Positions 1 through 8,735 are shown, counted from the stretch's first letter. The stretch: 64,000 bases of DNA from Algibacter amylolyticus (GCF_014202225.1 NZ_JACHGE010000009.1:1-64000), one strand, 5' to 3'. Notes: generated by a model not told the origin, from the letters alone. Made by a program: numbers and translations.

Positions 1-3000
1 GATGGACTTACAGATTGTGAAGAAACAACAGGATTAGATAATCCAAACACACCATTAGATCCAGCGGGAGTAACAAGTGATCCAAACGATGCTTGCACGC
101 CATTTACAGAAGCAGGAGGTTGTACGCCAATTGCAAATGATGATTCTGTTACAATTGAAGCAGATGTGGATACAATAATTAATGTAACAAACAATGATAC
201 AGATCCAAATGGTACAATCGATGTTACAACAATCGATTTAGATCCTTCAACTCCAGGTAAACAAACAACGTTTACAGTGCCAGGAGAGGGGACTTATACA
301 GCAAATCCTGATGGAACGGTAACTTTCGATCCAGAACCAACATTTGCAGGTACAGGTACGCCAGTAGAGTATACAGTGGAGGATAACGATGGAAACATTT
401 CAACTGTAGCTACTATTACAGTAACGGTAACAGCGTGTCCAAATTCAACGGATACAGATAATGATGGCTTAACCGATTGTGAGGAAACAACAGGAATCGA
501 TGATCCAAGTACACCACTTGATCCAGCAGGAATAACAAGTGATCCAAATAATGTATGTGATCCAATCGCAAGTAGCCCATTAACGGATACGGATGGTGAT
601 GGCCTTACAGATTGTGAGGAAACAACAGGATTAGATAATCCAAACACACCATTAGATCCAGCAGGAACAATTAGCGATCCAAACAACACATGTGATCCAA
701 TCGCAAGTAGTTCGTTAACGGATACAGATAGCGATGGTTTAACAGATTGTGAGGAAACAACGGGATTAGATAACCCTAACACACCTCTAGATCCAGCAGG
801 AACGATAAGTGATCCAAATGATGCTTGTGCACCATTTACAAATGCAGGAGGTTGTACGCCAATTGCAAATGATGATACGGTATCAACAGAACCAGATACA
901 GATGCGGTTATTAATGTAACAAATAATGATAGCGATCCGAATGGTACGATTGATGTAACGACAATAGATTTAGACCCTGCAACACCAGGACAACAAACTA
1001 CGTTTACCGTGCCAGGAGAAGGAACTTATACAGTAAATCCAGATGGAACCGTAACCTTCGATCCAGAACCAACATTTACAGGTGTAGCAACACCAGTAGA
1101 CTATACGGTAGAGGATAACGATGGTAACATTTCAACAGTAGCTTCTATTACAGTAACTGTAACAGAATGTCCAAATGGAACGGATAGTGATGGCGATGGT
1201 TTAACAGATTGTGAGGAAACAACAGGAATTGATGACCCAAGTACACCACTTGATCCAGCAGGAACAACAAGTAATCCAACTGATGCATGTGATCCAATTG
1301 CAACTAGTCCATTAACGGATACAGATGGCGATGGTCTAACAGATTGTGAGGAAACAACAGGATTAGATAATCCTAATACACCATTAGATCCAGGAGGAAC
1401 AATAAGTAATCCAAACGATGCTTGTACGCCATTTACTGATGCAGGAGGTTGTACACCAATAGCAATAGATGATGAAGCGATTGCAAGTACAGATACTGAT
1501 GTTATAATTGATCTGACAGATAATGATTCAGATCCAAACGGAACTATCGATGACACAACAGTAGATTTAGATCCTGCAACACCAGGACAACAATCTACGA
1601 TTACTGTGCCAGGAGAAGGGATTTATACAGATAATGGCGATGGTACAATAACCTTTGATCCAGAAGCAGGCTTTACAGGCTCATCAACAATCACTTACAC
1701 AGTAAATGATGAAGATGGTAACCCAACAAATGAAGCTACAGTAACTGTAACAGTTCAGGATAATCCAATTGCTCAAGATGATGTTAAAGAAGACAATGCC
1801 TCAGGGACTGCAGTTACACTAAATGTAATAGCAGATAATGGAAAAGGAGAAGACAGTGACTCAGATGGAATAATAGATCCATCAACAGTTACGATAACCA
1901 CACCAGGAGCTACAGATAGCGATAGTGATGGCGATAATGATACCTTAGTAGTATCAGGAGAAGGAACTTGGATCCTTGATGAGGCAGGAAACTTAACGTT
2001 TACACCAGAGTCAGGCTTTACAGGAAACCCTACGGCTATTACTTATACTGTAGAGGATAACGAAGGGAATGAGTCAAATGAAGCAACAGTAACTGTTACT
2101 TACATAATGGTTAGTGACATTGCACCAATAGCAGAGGATGATGAGGATTTAGCAAACACACCAGGGTCTACAGTTATTATCAATGTAACTGAAGATAATG
2201 GCAATGGAGCAGATTCAGATGAAGATGGTTCAGTAAGTGTAACTACGGTAACTATTACAACACCAGGAGCTACAGATACAACAAGCGATGGTGATAATGA
2301 TACCTTAGTAGTAGCTAATGAAGGAACATGGACATTAGACGAAGGAGGAAACTTAACGTTTGTTCCAGAAGCAGGCTTTACAGGTAATCCTACACCAATA
2401 AGTTATACTATTGAGGATAACGATGGTAACGTTTCTAATGAAGCAACCGTAACAATAGGCTATTCATTATGTCCAAATGGAACGGATAGTGATGGCGATG
2501 GTTTAACAGACTGTGAGGAAACTACGGGAATCGATGATCCAAGTACACCACTAAATCCTGAAGGGAAAACGAGTGATCCAAATGACACTTGCGATCCAAT
2601 TACAACGGGTTGTTTAGCTTTAGTTGAAGTAACAAAAACGGCTAACGTTTTAAATAGTTCATTAGGAGGAGAGATTATATATACTATTGTAGTTCAAAAT
2701 ACAGGGGATATATTATTAACTGATATAACGTTAGTAGATACCTTCCTTAATTTTAGAGGGGAAACAATTTCTTTAACTGAAGAGCCAAGATTTGATAGTG
2801 CAGATCAAGGAAGTGATGAAGGTACATTACGTTCCGGTGAGTCAGCTACCTATACAGCTAGTTTTACTATCGATCAAGATGCGATAGATTCTGGAGGAGT
2901 TAAAAACAGTGTATTTGTTTCTGCTTCAACAAAATCGTCGGGTATTGTAACTGATGATAGTGATGATGGTAATGATTCAGATGGAAACTCAGAAGATGAT

Positions 3001-3312
3001 TCAACAGATACAGAATTAGATTGTTTAACTGTATTTAATGAGTTTTCACCTAATGGTGATGGAGAAGGAGATACTTTAGTTATTAAGTGTATTGATAATT
3101 ATCCAGATAATAAATTAGAAGTATATAACCGTTGGGGTAATATAGTGTATGAGAAGAAAGGCTATAGTAGTAGCGATGCATGGGATGGAACATCTGGAGG
3201 AAGAGCTACAGTTAATTCTTCTGAACAATTACCAGTAGGAACATATTACTATGTATTAGATAAGGGAGACGGAAGTAAACCTTTAGCAGGATGGTTATAT
3301 ATAAACAGATAA
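1..3312 (+). CDS. giant repetitive surface adhesin, type-B T9SS cargo (5' truncated)
   Basis: The frame is open from base 1, so the gene begins before the window; the first in-frame ATG (166) is internal. What is visible alternates about 90-115-residue beta-sandwich repeats resembling CshA-type fibril repeats (near 131-435, 886-1164, 1480-1758, 1759-2106, 2119-2466) with 45-residue thrombospondin-3-like calcium repeats carrying D-x-D-x-DGLTDCEETTG. A DUF11-like domain lies at about 2614-2940. The last ~97 residues match the gliding-associated type-B sorting domain: NEFSPNGDGEGD, then YNRWGNIVYE, W-DG-x-SGG and a final GWLYINR. The protein should cross the outer membrane by type IX secretion and stay on the surface, probably calcium-stiffened. 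The SprF-like and PorE-like genes that follow fit a dedicated export and anchoring role. Ligand and full length are unknown. Confidence 0.9.
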   Translation, partial: DGLTDCEETTGLDNPNTPLDPAGVTSDPNDACTPFTEAGGCTPIANDDSVTIEADVDTIINVTNNDTDPNGTIDVTTIDLDPSTPGKQTTFTVPGEGTYTANPDGTVTFDPEPTFAGTGTPVEYTVEDNDGNISTVATITVTVTACPNSTDTDNDGLTDCEETTGIDDPSTPLDPAGITSDPNNVCDPIASSPLTDTDGDGLTDCEETTGLDNPNTPLDPAGTISDPNNTCDPIASSSLTDTDSDGLTDCEETTGLDNPNTPLDPAGTISDPNDACAPFTNAGGCTPIANDDTVSTEPDTDAVINVTNNDSDPNGTIDVTTIDLDPATPGQQTTFTVPGEGTYTVNPDGTVTFDPEPTFTGVATPVDYTVEDNDGNISTVASITVTVTECPNGTDSDGDGLTDCEETTGIDDPSTPLDPAGTTSNPTDACDPIATSPLTDTDGDGLTDCEETTGLDNPNTPLDPGGTISNPNDACTPFTDAGGCTPIAIDDEAIASTDTDVIIDLTDNDSDPNGTIDDTTVDLDPATPGQQSTITVPGEGIYTDNGDGTITFDPEAGFTGSSTITYTVNDEDGNPTNEATVTVTVQDNPIAQDDVKEDNASGTAVTLNVIADNGKGEDSDSDGIIDPSTVTITTPGATDSDSDGDNDTLVVSGEGTWILDEAGNLTFTPESGFTGNPTAITYTVEDNEGNESNEATVTVTYIMVSDIAPIAEDDEDLANTPGSTVIINVTEDNGNGADSDEDGSVSVTTVTITTPGATDTTSDGDNDTLVVANEGTWTLDEGGNLTFVPEAGFTGNPTPISYTIEDNDGNVSNEATVTIGYSLCPNGTDSDGDGLTDCEETTGIDDPSTPLNPEGKTSDPNDTCDPITTGCLALVEVTKTANVLNSSLGGEIIYTIVVQNTGDILLTDITLVDTFLNFRGETISLTEEPRFDSADQGSDEGTLRSGESATYTASFTIDQDAIDSGGVKNSVFVSASTKSSGIVTDDSDDGNDSDGNSEDDSTDTELDCLTVFNEFSPNGDGEGDTLVIKCIDNYPDNKLEVYNRWGNIVYEKKGYSSSDAWDGTSGGRATVNSSEQLPVGTYYYVLDKGDGSKPLAGWLYINR
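451..858 (+). repeat. three tandem 135-nt TSP3-like coding repeats
   Basis: Three near-identical units start at 451, 586 and 721 with an exact 135-nt period. Each encodes D-x-D-x-DGLTDCEETTG, a proline/aspartate linker, and a cysteine near its end. The DNA itself is strongly conserved, not only the protein, which points to recent duplication or gene conversion. Confidence 0.85.
1183..1452 (+). repeat. two further tandem 135-nt TSP3-like coding repeats
   Basis: Units at 1183 and 1318 share the 135-nt period and sequence of the 451-858 array. Single extra copies lie at about 2485 and at the very left edge (1 onward). The same coding unit is therefore interspersed among the fibril-type domains. 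Confidence 0.85.
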
Positions 3313-3342
3313 TTTAAGTAAACGACTAAAAAAAGATTAAAA

Positions 3343-4272
3343 ATGATACAAAAATCATCATTAATAAAAGGTTTAATTTTAGTAGTGTTTACTGCACTAT
3401 TAAGTTTAGATATACAAGCACAGCAAGACCCTCAGTTCACGCATTATATGTATAACACCATGAGCGTAAACCCTGCTTATGCAGGACAAAGAAGAGTATT
3501 AAGTGCTACAGCTTTATACAGAACGCAATGGGTAGGTCTAGATGGAGCTCCAAAAACCGTAACTTTTGGAATTCATTCTCCATTAAGAAACGAAAAATTA
3601 GGAATAGGTTTAAACATAGTTAGCGACCAAATTGGACCTGCAGAGGAAACTAGTATAGATGCTAATTTATCGTATTCGTTTCCCGTAAATGATAAGGATT
3701 TAAAGTTTTCATTCGGTGTAAAAGGTGGTATTCATATCCTTGATACCGATTGGAGCAAAGGTCGTTATCAAGATACAGATCCTTTATTTCAGGAAAATGT
3801 TAACCTTATATCTCCAACAATAGGAGCAGGATTATATTTGCATTCAGAAAAAGGGTATTTAGGGTTATCGGTTCCAAATATTATAAGTACAGAACATTAC
3901 GATGATTTCGAAGAGTCTGTAGCAACAGAACGTTTACACTATTTTTTAATTGGTGGATATGTATTTGATGTTAGTGATAATACTAAGTTAAAACCAGCCT
4001 TTTTAGTTAAGGGTGTTTCAGGAGCACCAATTATTGCAGATCTATCAGTAAATGCCTTATTTAACGAAAAATTTACTTTAGGATTAGCTTATAGATGGGA
4101 TGATGCCGTTAGTGGTTTAATAGGTTTTCAAGTTAGCCCAGAAATATTTTTAGGATATTCTTACGATGCAACAACTACCGGATTAAATAATTATAATAGT
4201 GGGTCGCACGAAATTATGCTAAGATTTGAATTACAAGAAATAGCTAAAATTTTATCACCAAGATTCTTCTAA
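3343..4272 (+). CDS. PorP/SprF family type IX secretion membrane protein
   Basis: This 309-residue protein has an N-terminal signal peptide (about residues 1-27, ending in IQAQ) followed directly by QDPQFTHYMYNTMSVNPAYAG, the hallmark start of the PorP/SprF family. The rest is a run of short amphipathic strands typical of an outer-membrane beta-barrel. It starts 30 nt after the adhesin stop. In Flavobacterium johnsoniae, SprF is encoded next to the type-B adhesin SprB and is needed for its secretion. By that precedent this protein is probably the dedicated outer-membrane partner and anchor of the upstream adhesin. The cognate pairing is inferred from gene order. Confidence 0.92.
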   Translation: MIQKSSLIKGLILVVFTALLSLDIQAQQDPQFTHYMYNTMSVNPAYAGQRRVLSATALYRTQWVGLDGAPKTVTFGIHSPLRNEKLGIGLNIVSDQIGPAEETSIDANLSYSFPVNDKDLKFSFGVKGGIHILDTDWSKGRYQDTDPLFQENVNLISPTIGAGLYLHSEKGYLGLSVPNIISTEHYDDFEESVATERLHYFLIGGYVFDVSDNTKLKPAFLVKGVSGAPIIADLSVNALFNEKFTLGLAYRWDDAVSGLIGFQVSPEIFLGYSYDATTTGLNNYNSGSHEIMLRFELQEIAKILSPRFF

Positions 4273-4286
4273 AAAAAACTACAGAC

Positions 4287-6200
4287 ATGAAAAAACAGAT
4301 ATACATACTTTCTATATTAGGTGCTTTGGTTTTTAATTGTGCTTTTGCACAAAAAGTAAAATCTTCAAGAAAGGCTATAAAAAAATATGAGAATCTAGCT
4401 TATGTAGATTCTCGAAATCAACTTTTAAAATTAGCTAATCAGGATGATGTTTCGCCAGATGTTATTGAAAAACTAGCTAATTCATTTTATTTTAATAATG
4501 AAATGAAAGATGCTGTAGTTTGGTATGATAAATTAATGGCGTTTAATTTGCCCACGGAACCTGAAAATTATTATAGATACGCCCAAGCACTTAGGGCTGT
4601 TGAAAGGTATGACGATTCAGATAGAGTATTAAAAAGTTTTGCAGCCATTCGATCTGAAGATTCAAGAGTTTTAGAGTTTTTGAAAAAGCCCGAATATGTA
4701 AAAGCGATCAATGAAATTTCAGATGATTACGAATTAGTTAATTTAGACATAAATACAGCATATTCAGATTTTGGAACGTCAACTTATAATGGACACTTAG
4801 TTTTTGCTTCTTCAAGAGATCAAGATGAGAATATTTATAAATGGAATAATCAGCCGTTTTTAGATTTATTCGAATTAAATGATAACGGTAGTGTTTCAGA
4901 AGTAAATGGCGATGTAAATACAAAGTACCACGAATCTTCTACTTCATTCACAAAAGATGGTAAAACAGCTTACTTTACGCGAAATAACTTCCACAAAGGA
5001 AAGTTTAAAAAGAATGATAACGATATTCATGGCCTAAAAATTTATAAGGCAACTTTGGTTGATAGTGTATGGACAAACATTGTGTCTATGCCTTTTAATG
5101 ATGATCAATATAACGTGGCGCATCCTGCGCTTAGTCCAGACGAGAAGCAATTATATTTTGCGTCAGATATGTTTGGAACTCAAGGTGCTTCAGATATTTT
5201 TGTTGTCGATATTAATGAAGATGGTAGTTACGGAGTGCCTAGAAACTTAGGTCCTAAAATTAATACGGAAGGAAGAGAGAATTTTCCTTTTGTTAGCGAA
5301 AACGGAACGCTTTATTTTTCTTCTGATGGACATCTTGGTTTAGGAGGTTTAGATGTTTTTAAAATTGCTGCCAATAACATTAATGATGATTCTTCGATGA
5401 TTCAGAATATGGGAGAACCAATTAATAGTCCTAAAGACGATTTCGGATTTATTATAAATGATGAAACTAACAAAGGTTATATTTCATCAAATAGAGAAGG
5501 CGGTAAGGGAGATGATGATATTTACAGTTTTGAAAGACCATCTTGTTTAAGGGATGTTGCTGGAACCGTAGTTAACAAAAGAACGCAAATGATTATTCCT
5601 GATGCCGATGTGTTTGTTTACGATTCTAATAGAAACTTGCTTCAAACCTTTAAAAGTGATGCATCGGGTAACTTTAGTTTTAACTTAGACTGTAAGGAAA
5701 GAACGTATTTAATAGAAGCCAAAAAAGATAAGTATAAGGAAGATTTTATAGACTTTACTGTTAAACCAGGACAAAAGGCTGAGTTAGAGTTAGAATTAAA
5801 ACTAGATCCGGAAGCGGCTACAATTGGAACAGATTTAGCGTTACTGTTAGGGTTAAATCCTATTTATTTCGATTACGACAAATCATACATTCGTCCAGAT
5901 GCCGAAATAGAATTAGCTAAAGTTATTAAGTACATGAAGGAGTACCCTAATGTAAAAATTGATGTACGTTCACATACCGATTCTAGGGGTAAAGATGCTT
6001 ACAACTGGGCGTTATCAAATAGAAGAAATAAATCGACAAGAGCTTATATTATCGAAAAAGGTGGCATATCTTCAAGTAGACTAACTGGTCAAGGATATGG
6101 CGAAACACGTTTAGTGAACCACTGTAACAACAGCGTTAAATGTTCTAAACAAGAACATCAAGATAATAGACGTAGTGAGTTTATTGTAGTTTCAAATTAA
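4287..6200 (+). CDS. PorE-like OmpA family protein (TPR, WD40-like propeller, CRD, OmpA C-terminus)
   Basis: The 637-residue product has a signal peptide (FNCAFAQ), a helical TPR-like region to about residue 125, and a PD40/WD40-like propeller to about residue 410 with repeated SPDEKQLYFASD-like strands. A carboxypeptidase-regulatory-like beta domain follows (about 420-510), then an OmpA-C domain. The last carries the diaminopimelate-binding signature (HTDSRG, then N-x-x-LS-x-x-R). This domain order matches Porphyromonas PorE, which ties T9SS outer-membrane parts to peptidoglycan. It begins 14 nt after the SprF-like gene and ends at a terminator, so the three genes look like one transcription unit. 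The likely role is anchoring the adhesin-SprF pair to the cell wall. Confidence 0.88.
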   Translation: MKKQIYILSILGALVFNCAFAQKVKSSRKAIKKYENLAYVDSRNQLLKLANQDDVSPDVIEKLANSFYFNNEMKDAVVWYDKLMAFNLPTEPENYYRYAQALRAVERYDDSDRVLKSFAAIRSEDSRVLEFLKKPEYVKAINEISDDYELVNLDINTAYSDFGTSTYNGHLVFASSRDQDENIYKWNNQPFLDLFELNDNGSVSEVNGDVNTKYHESSTSFTKDGKTAYFTRNNFHKGKFKKNDNDIHGLKIYKATLVDSVWTNIVSMPFNDDQYNVAHPALSPDEKQLYFASDMFGTQGASDIFVVDINEDGSYGVPRNLGPKINTEGRENFPFVSENGTLYFSSDGHLGLGGLDVFKIAANNINDDSSMIQNMGEPINSPKDDFGFIINDETNKGYISSNREGGKGDDDIYSFERPSCLRDVAGTVVNKRTQMIIPDADVFVYDSNRNLLQTFKSDASGNFSFNLDCKERTYLIEAKKDKYKEDFIDFTVKPGQKAELELELKLDPEAATIGTDLALLLGLNPIYFDYDKSYIRPDAEIELAKVIKYMKEYPNVKIDVRSHTDSRGKDAYNWALSNRRNKSTRAYIIEKGGISSSRLTGQGYGETRLVNHCNNSVKCSKQEHQDNRRSEFIVVSN

Positions 6201-6220
6201 ACACAGTTACAAACTAATAT

Positions 6221-6253
6221 AAAAAGCATCTAAATTTATTTAGATGCTTTTTT
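6221..6253 (+). terminator. intrinsic terminator of the adhesin/SprF/PorE-like unit
   Basis: A perfect stem (AAAAAGCATCTAAA with its complement) ends in a run of six T. It overlaps the ATG at 6244, showing that this codon is not the start of idi. Confidence 0.88.
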
Positions 6254-6303
6254 CTTTTAACAAGATTTACCAAGTAATTATTTTGTTCGTATTTTTGTTG
6301 TCT

Positions 6304-6828
6304 ATGGAGGAAGAAAAAGTAATACTTGTAAATGAACAAGACCAACAAATAGGGCTAATGCCAAAAATGGAAGCACATGAAAAGGCCGTATTGCATCGTG
6401 CATTTTCAGTTTTTGTTTTTAATGATAAAAACGAGCTCATGTTACAACAAAGAGCATTTAATAAGTATCATTCTCCTGGACTATGGACCAATACCTGTTG
6501 TAGCCATCAAAGGGATGGAGAAAGTAATATTGAAGCAGGTAAAAGACGTTTACAAGAAGAAATGGGGTTTGTGGTTAATTTAAAAGAATCTATTTCATTT
6601 ATATATAAGGCTCCATTTGATAATGGATTAACAGAACACGAATACGATCATGTGTTATTAGGCCATTACAATGGCGAACCTATATTAAACCCAGATGAAG
6701 TAGCGAGTTGGAAATGGATGCCGTTAGAGGCTGTTAAAGCGGATATAGTGGTACATCCAGAAGCATATACAGAATGGTTTAAAGTTATTTTCGATAAATT
6801 CTACGAACATATAAATATAACCTCTTAA
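6304..6828 (+). CDS. idi: isopentenyl-diphosphate delta-isomerase, type I
   Basis: This Nudix-fold enzyme interconverts isopentenyl and dimethylallyl diphosphate for isoprenoid synthesis in the cytosol. From the chosen start it has 174 residues. Visible catalytic and metal residues line up with E. coli Idi: H25, H31, C66 in the TNTCCSH segment, H68, the EE pair of EEMGF, and E111/E113 in EHEYDH. A longer frame opens at 6244, but that ATG lies inside the preceding terminator and would add a hydrophobic stretch foreign to the family. The ATG at 6304 (MEEEKVILVNE) is therefore preferred. The stop codon directly abuts the ATG of the PTPS/QueD gene, so the two are probably co-transcribed. Confidence 0.93.
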   Translation: MEEEKVILVNEQDQQIGLMPKMEAHEKAVLHRAFSVFVFNDKNELMLQQRAFNKYHSPGLWTNTCCSHQRDGESNIEAGKRRLQEEMGFVVNLKESISFIYKAPFDNGLTEHEYDHVLLGHYNGEPILNPDEVASWKWMPLEAVKADIVVHPEAYTEWFKVIFDKFYEHINITS

Positions 6829-7239
6829 ATGAAAGTTACAGTTAGCAGAAAAGCACATTTTAATGCAGCGCATAGGCTGTACAGAAAAGATTGGAGTTTT
6901 GAAAAAAATGACGATATATTCGGGAAGTGCAATAACCCCAACTTTCATGGTCATAATTACGAACTTATTGTGAGTGTAACTGGCCAAATAGATAAAGAAA
7001 CAGGGTATGTTATAGATATGAAAGTTTTAAAAGATATCATTAAAAATAATGTTGAAGATGCTTTCGATCATAAAAATTTAAATCTAGAAGTACCAGAATT
7101 TAAAGATTTAAACCCTACAGCCGAAAATATAGCTGTCGTAATTTATAATAAAATTAAGCCTGAATTAAGTGATAATTTAGATTTAGAAATAACACTTTAC
7201 GAAACGCCAAGAAATTTTGTTTCGTATTCTGGAAATTAA
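6829..7239 (+). CDS. queD: 6-pyruvoyl-tetrahydropterin synthase / QueD family
   Basis: This 136-residue T-fold enzyme acts on 7,8-dihydroneopterin triphosphate. Zinc ligands are visible as H15 (FNAAHR) and H40/H42 (FHGHNY), with a catalytic cysteine at C34 (GKCNNPN) and a conserved glutamate near the end (LYETP). Sequence alone does not separate QueD (6-carboxytetrahydropterin synthase, queuosine pathway) from a PTPS acting in pterin synthesis; no queE or queC lies nearby. Its ATG follows the idi stop with no gap. The substrate would come from FolE, encoded at 24025-24702. Confidence 0.85.
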   Translation: MKVTVSRKAHFNAAHRLYRKDWSFEKNDDIFGKCNNPNFHGHNYELIVSVTGQIDKETGYVIDMKVLKDIIKNNVEDAFDHKNLNLEVPEFKDLNPTAENIAVVIYNKIKPELSDNLDLEITLYETPRNFVSYSGN

Positions 7240-7307
7240 AATGATTTATTAACCAAGCATCAAAAAGAGAATTCTTATTTTTGCTGAAATATTAAAAAGA
7301 GATTATA

Positions 7308-7577
7308 ATGGCAAATGTTAGAAATTTAAAAAAAGATATAAATTACGTTTTAGGAGATATCATTGAAGCGGTTTACGTTTGGGAATACTCAAATACAGAT
7401 AAAGACACAAAATCAAGCGAGGCTATCATAGATGAGGCTATAGCAACTTTTGATGCCTTAATAGTTAAGGTAAATGAAAAAGATGTAGAGAACCCTAAAG
7501 CGCATTTTAAAGCGATAAATGCAGAACTTGAAAGCAAGGGACGAGAATTAATTGAAAAAATTAATAAACTTGGATAA
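7308..7577 (+). CDS. small conserved hypothetical protein, helical
   Basis: The 89-residue product has no signal peptide or membrane segment. It is charged and predicted largely helical: an N-terminal NLKKDINYVLGDIIEAVYVWE stretch, an acidic middle, and a lysine-rich end (LIEKINKLG). It lies 68 nt after the PTPS/QueD gene on the same strand, just before the tRNA-Thr promoter. I do not recognise a named family. The absence of low complexity and a normal ATG start suggest a real gene. Function is unknown. Confidence 0.75.
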   Translation: MANVRNLKKDINYVLGDIIEAVYVWEYSNTDKDTKSSEAIIDEAIATFDALIVKVNEKDVENPKAHFKAINAELESKGRELIEKINKLG

Positions 7578-7594
7578 AATTTTTAACTGAGTGC

Positions 7595-7624
7595 TTGCAA
7601 ATTTAAAATTTGCGTTTATATTTG
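7595..7624 (+). promoter_or_regulatory. Bacteroidetes-type promoter of tRNA-Thr
   Basis: A TTG (-33) at 7595-7597 is separated by 19 nt from a perfect -7 box TATATTTG at 7617-7624. The spacing and flanking TTGCAA/TTTAAAA words recur at both tRNA-Glu promoters. Confidence 0.8.
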
Positions 7625-7637
7625 CACCCGTTAAAAC

Positions 7638-7711
7638 GCCGATGTAGCTCAGCTGGCTAGAGCAGCTGATTTGTAATCAGCAGGTCGTGGGTTCGAGTCC
7701 CTCCATCGGCT
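7638..7711 (+). tRNA. tRNA-Thr (anticodon TGT)
   Basis: A seven-base-pair acceptor stem (GCCGATG with CATCGGC) closes the molecule. The D arm has GTAGCTCAG, the anticodon stem GCTGA/TCAGC encloses loop TTTGTAA with anticodon TGT at 7672-7674, and the T arm has GTTCGAGTC. CCA is not encoded. Confidence 0.96.
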
Positions 7712-7712
7712 C

Positions 7713-7747
7713 AAAAAAAAAGCTTTCCATTTTGGAAAGCTTTTTTT
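7713..7747 (+). terminator. bidirectional terminator after tRNA-Thr
   Basis: A hairpin of A-rich left arm plus GCTTTCC pairs with GGAAAGC and is followed by seven T. A-tracts on the other side allow it to serve the converging lipoprotein gene too. Confidence 0.88.
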
Positions 7748-7772
7748 ATTCTAACTATTTTGATTTTTAAAA

Positions 7773-8477
7773 TTAGTTGCTTTTTTCGGCAGCTTTAATG
7801 TCTAAAATGAAGTTATCCAATTCTTTACCATATTTAGAAGACTTAACTTTTGATGATAAGGATTTATTAATGGTATCTAATAAATCAATTCTAGCATTGT
7901 ATATTTCTGTTAACGCTAAATAGGGAGCAACCTCGCTATCTTTATTATTTAAGGCAAAATTTACGGTGTATAAATATTTGCGTTTAACGCTGCTTTTAGC
8001 TTCATTTCTTAATTTACTGAATCTAGCAGTGTCATTTGCTTGTTGAGCCTCAAATTGCTCCTTTATCACTTCTAAATTTCTATTATTCATTTTAGAAATA
8101 AGTGTTTTATATTCCTCCATGACTTTTTGTTGTTCAGAACCCTTAATATCAACATCAAAAGCAAAGTTTTTTAAGGTTGTATTAATTTCGGTTATGCCTT
8201 TATCTGCAAAAAATGGTATTCTATCTGTATCTTTACTTTGCTTATCTAAGTATAAAAAGTATACTTCAGGTTCTTCTAAATCACTATGCAATTCAATTTT
8301 AGGATTACCATTTACCAAAATAGAGTCTACAGTAACTAATAAAGTATCCTGCATTTTCTTTAAATATACGGTGCCTTTCTTTAATCCTTTTATGTTAGCA
8401 ATTACTGTTAAATCACTCTGATCTTTTCCACAAGCTATAAATAATAGCGTTAATACTATAATTGATATTTTTCTCAT
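7773..8477 (-). CDS. DUF4369-type lipoprotein
   Basis: From the chosen start the protein has 234 residues. It begins MRKISIIVLTLLFIACGKD, a clear lipoprotein signal with cysteine after IA. The next ~100 residues resemble the DUF4369 domain found in front of thioredoxin domains (IKGLKKGTVYLKK, then DSILV). A helical, lysine-rich tail follows instead of a thioredoxin fold, and no CxxC is present. An upstream ATG at 8513 would put twelve extra residues before the signal peptide and is not used. The gene stands alone and converges on tRNA-Thr. The likely location is the periplasmic face of a membrane; function is unknown. Confidence 0.8.
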   Translation of the reverse strand: MRKISIIVLTLLFIACGKDQSDLTVIANIKGLKKGTVYLKKMQDTLLVTVDSILVNGNPKIELHSDLEEPEVYFLYLDKQSKDTDRIPFFADKGITEINTTLKNFAFDVDIKGSEQQKVMEEYKTLISKMNNRNLEVIKEQFEAQQANDTARFSKLRNEAKSSVKRKYLYTVNFALNNKDSEVAPYLALTEIYNARIDLLDTINKSLSSKVKSSKYGKELDNFILDIKAAEKSN

Positions 8478-8593
8478 TGATATTTTAAATAAGTTGATAA
8501 GGACAAATATCAAACAATTAAATGGCTTTTACTAGTTACCTTTTATTAAAATGTTTTGTTAAATAAATCATAAAAGAACTCTAATTTAAAATT

Positions 8594-8609
8594 TGGCACG
8601 AGGATTGTA
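8594..8609 (+). promoter_or_regulatory. candidate sigma-54 (-24/-12) promoter
   Basis: TTGGCACG at 8593-8600 matches the -24 consensus fully. After AGGA comes TTGTA, one base off the -12 consensus TTGCA/T. The GG and GT dinucleotides are exactly ten bases apart. The predicted start is near 8620. A 9-bp inverted repeat (8603-8611 with 8624-8632) straddles the -12 region and the start site. Confidence 0.6.
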
Positions 8610-8619
8610 ATATACTAAT

Positions 8620-8735
8620 CGTAATTACAATCGTTAAAAATGTTTATTGAGTGGTTACTTTAAACAGAAGATTAGTAATTCATATTTTGGTTGGTTAGTT
8701 AGAAAAAAAGCATTCTATTTAGGATGCTTTTTTTA
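8620..8735 (+). ncRNA. candidate sigma-54-dependent small RNA, about 115 nt
   Basis: The stretch runs from the predicted sigma-54 start to the intrinsic terminator ending at 8735. It holds no credible ORF; the only ATG (8640) opens seven codons. The gene to the left points away and the next gene to the right is on the minus strand, so the promoter has no protein-coding target. It could instead be a decayed leader. Confidence 0.45.
8703..8735 (+). terminator. intrinsic terminator of the candidate small RNA
   Basis: AGCATTCT pairs with AGGATGCT (one G-T pair) around a four-base loop, preceded by A's and followed by a seven-T run. Confidence 0.8.

Noticed and set aside
294-1556. Two minus-strand frames (294-782 and 1101-1556) opposite the adhesin
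   Set aside because: They arise from the repetitive codon pattern of the plus-strand gene, have no start context, and mirror the 135-nt repeats.
6244-6303. Extended N-terminus for idi
   Set aside because: The ATG lies within the terminator stem of the preceding unit, and the added residues do not fit the family.
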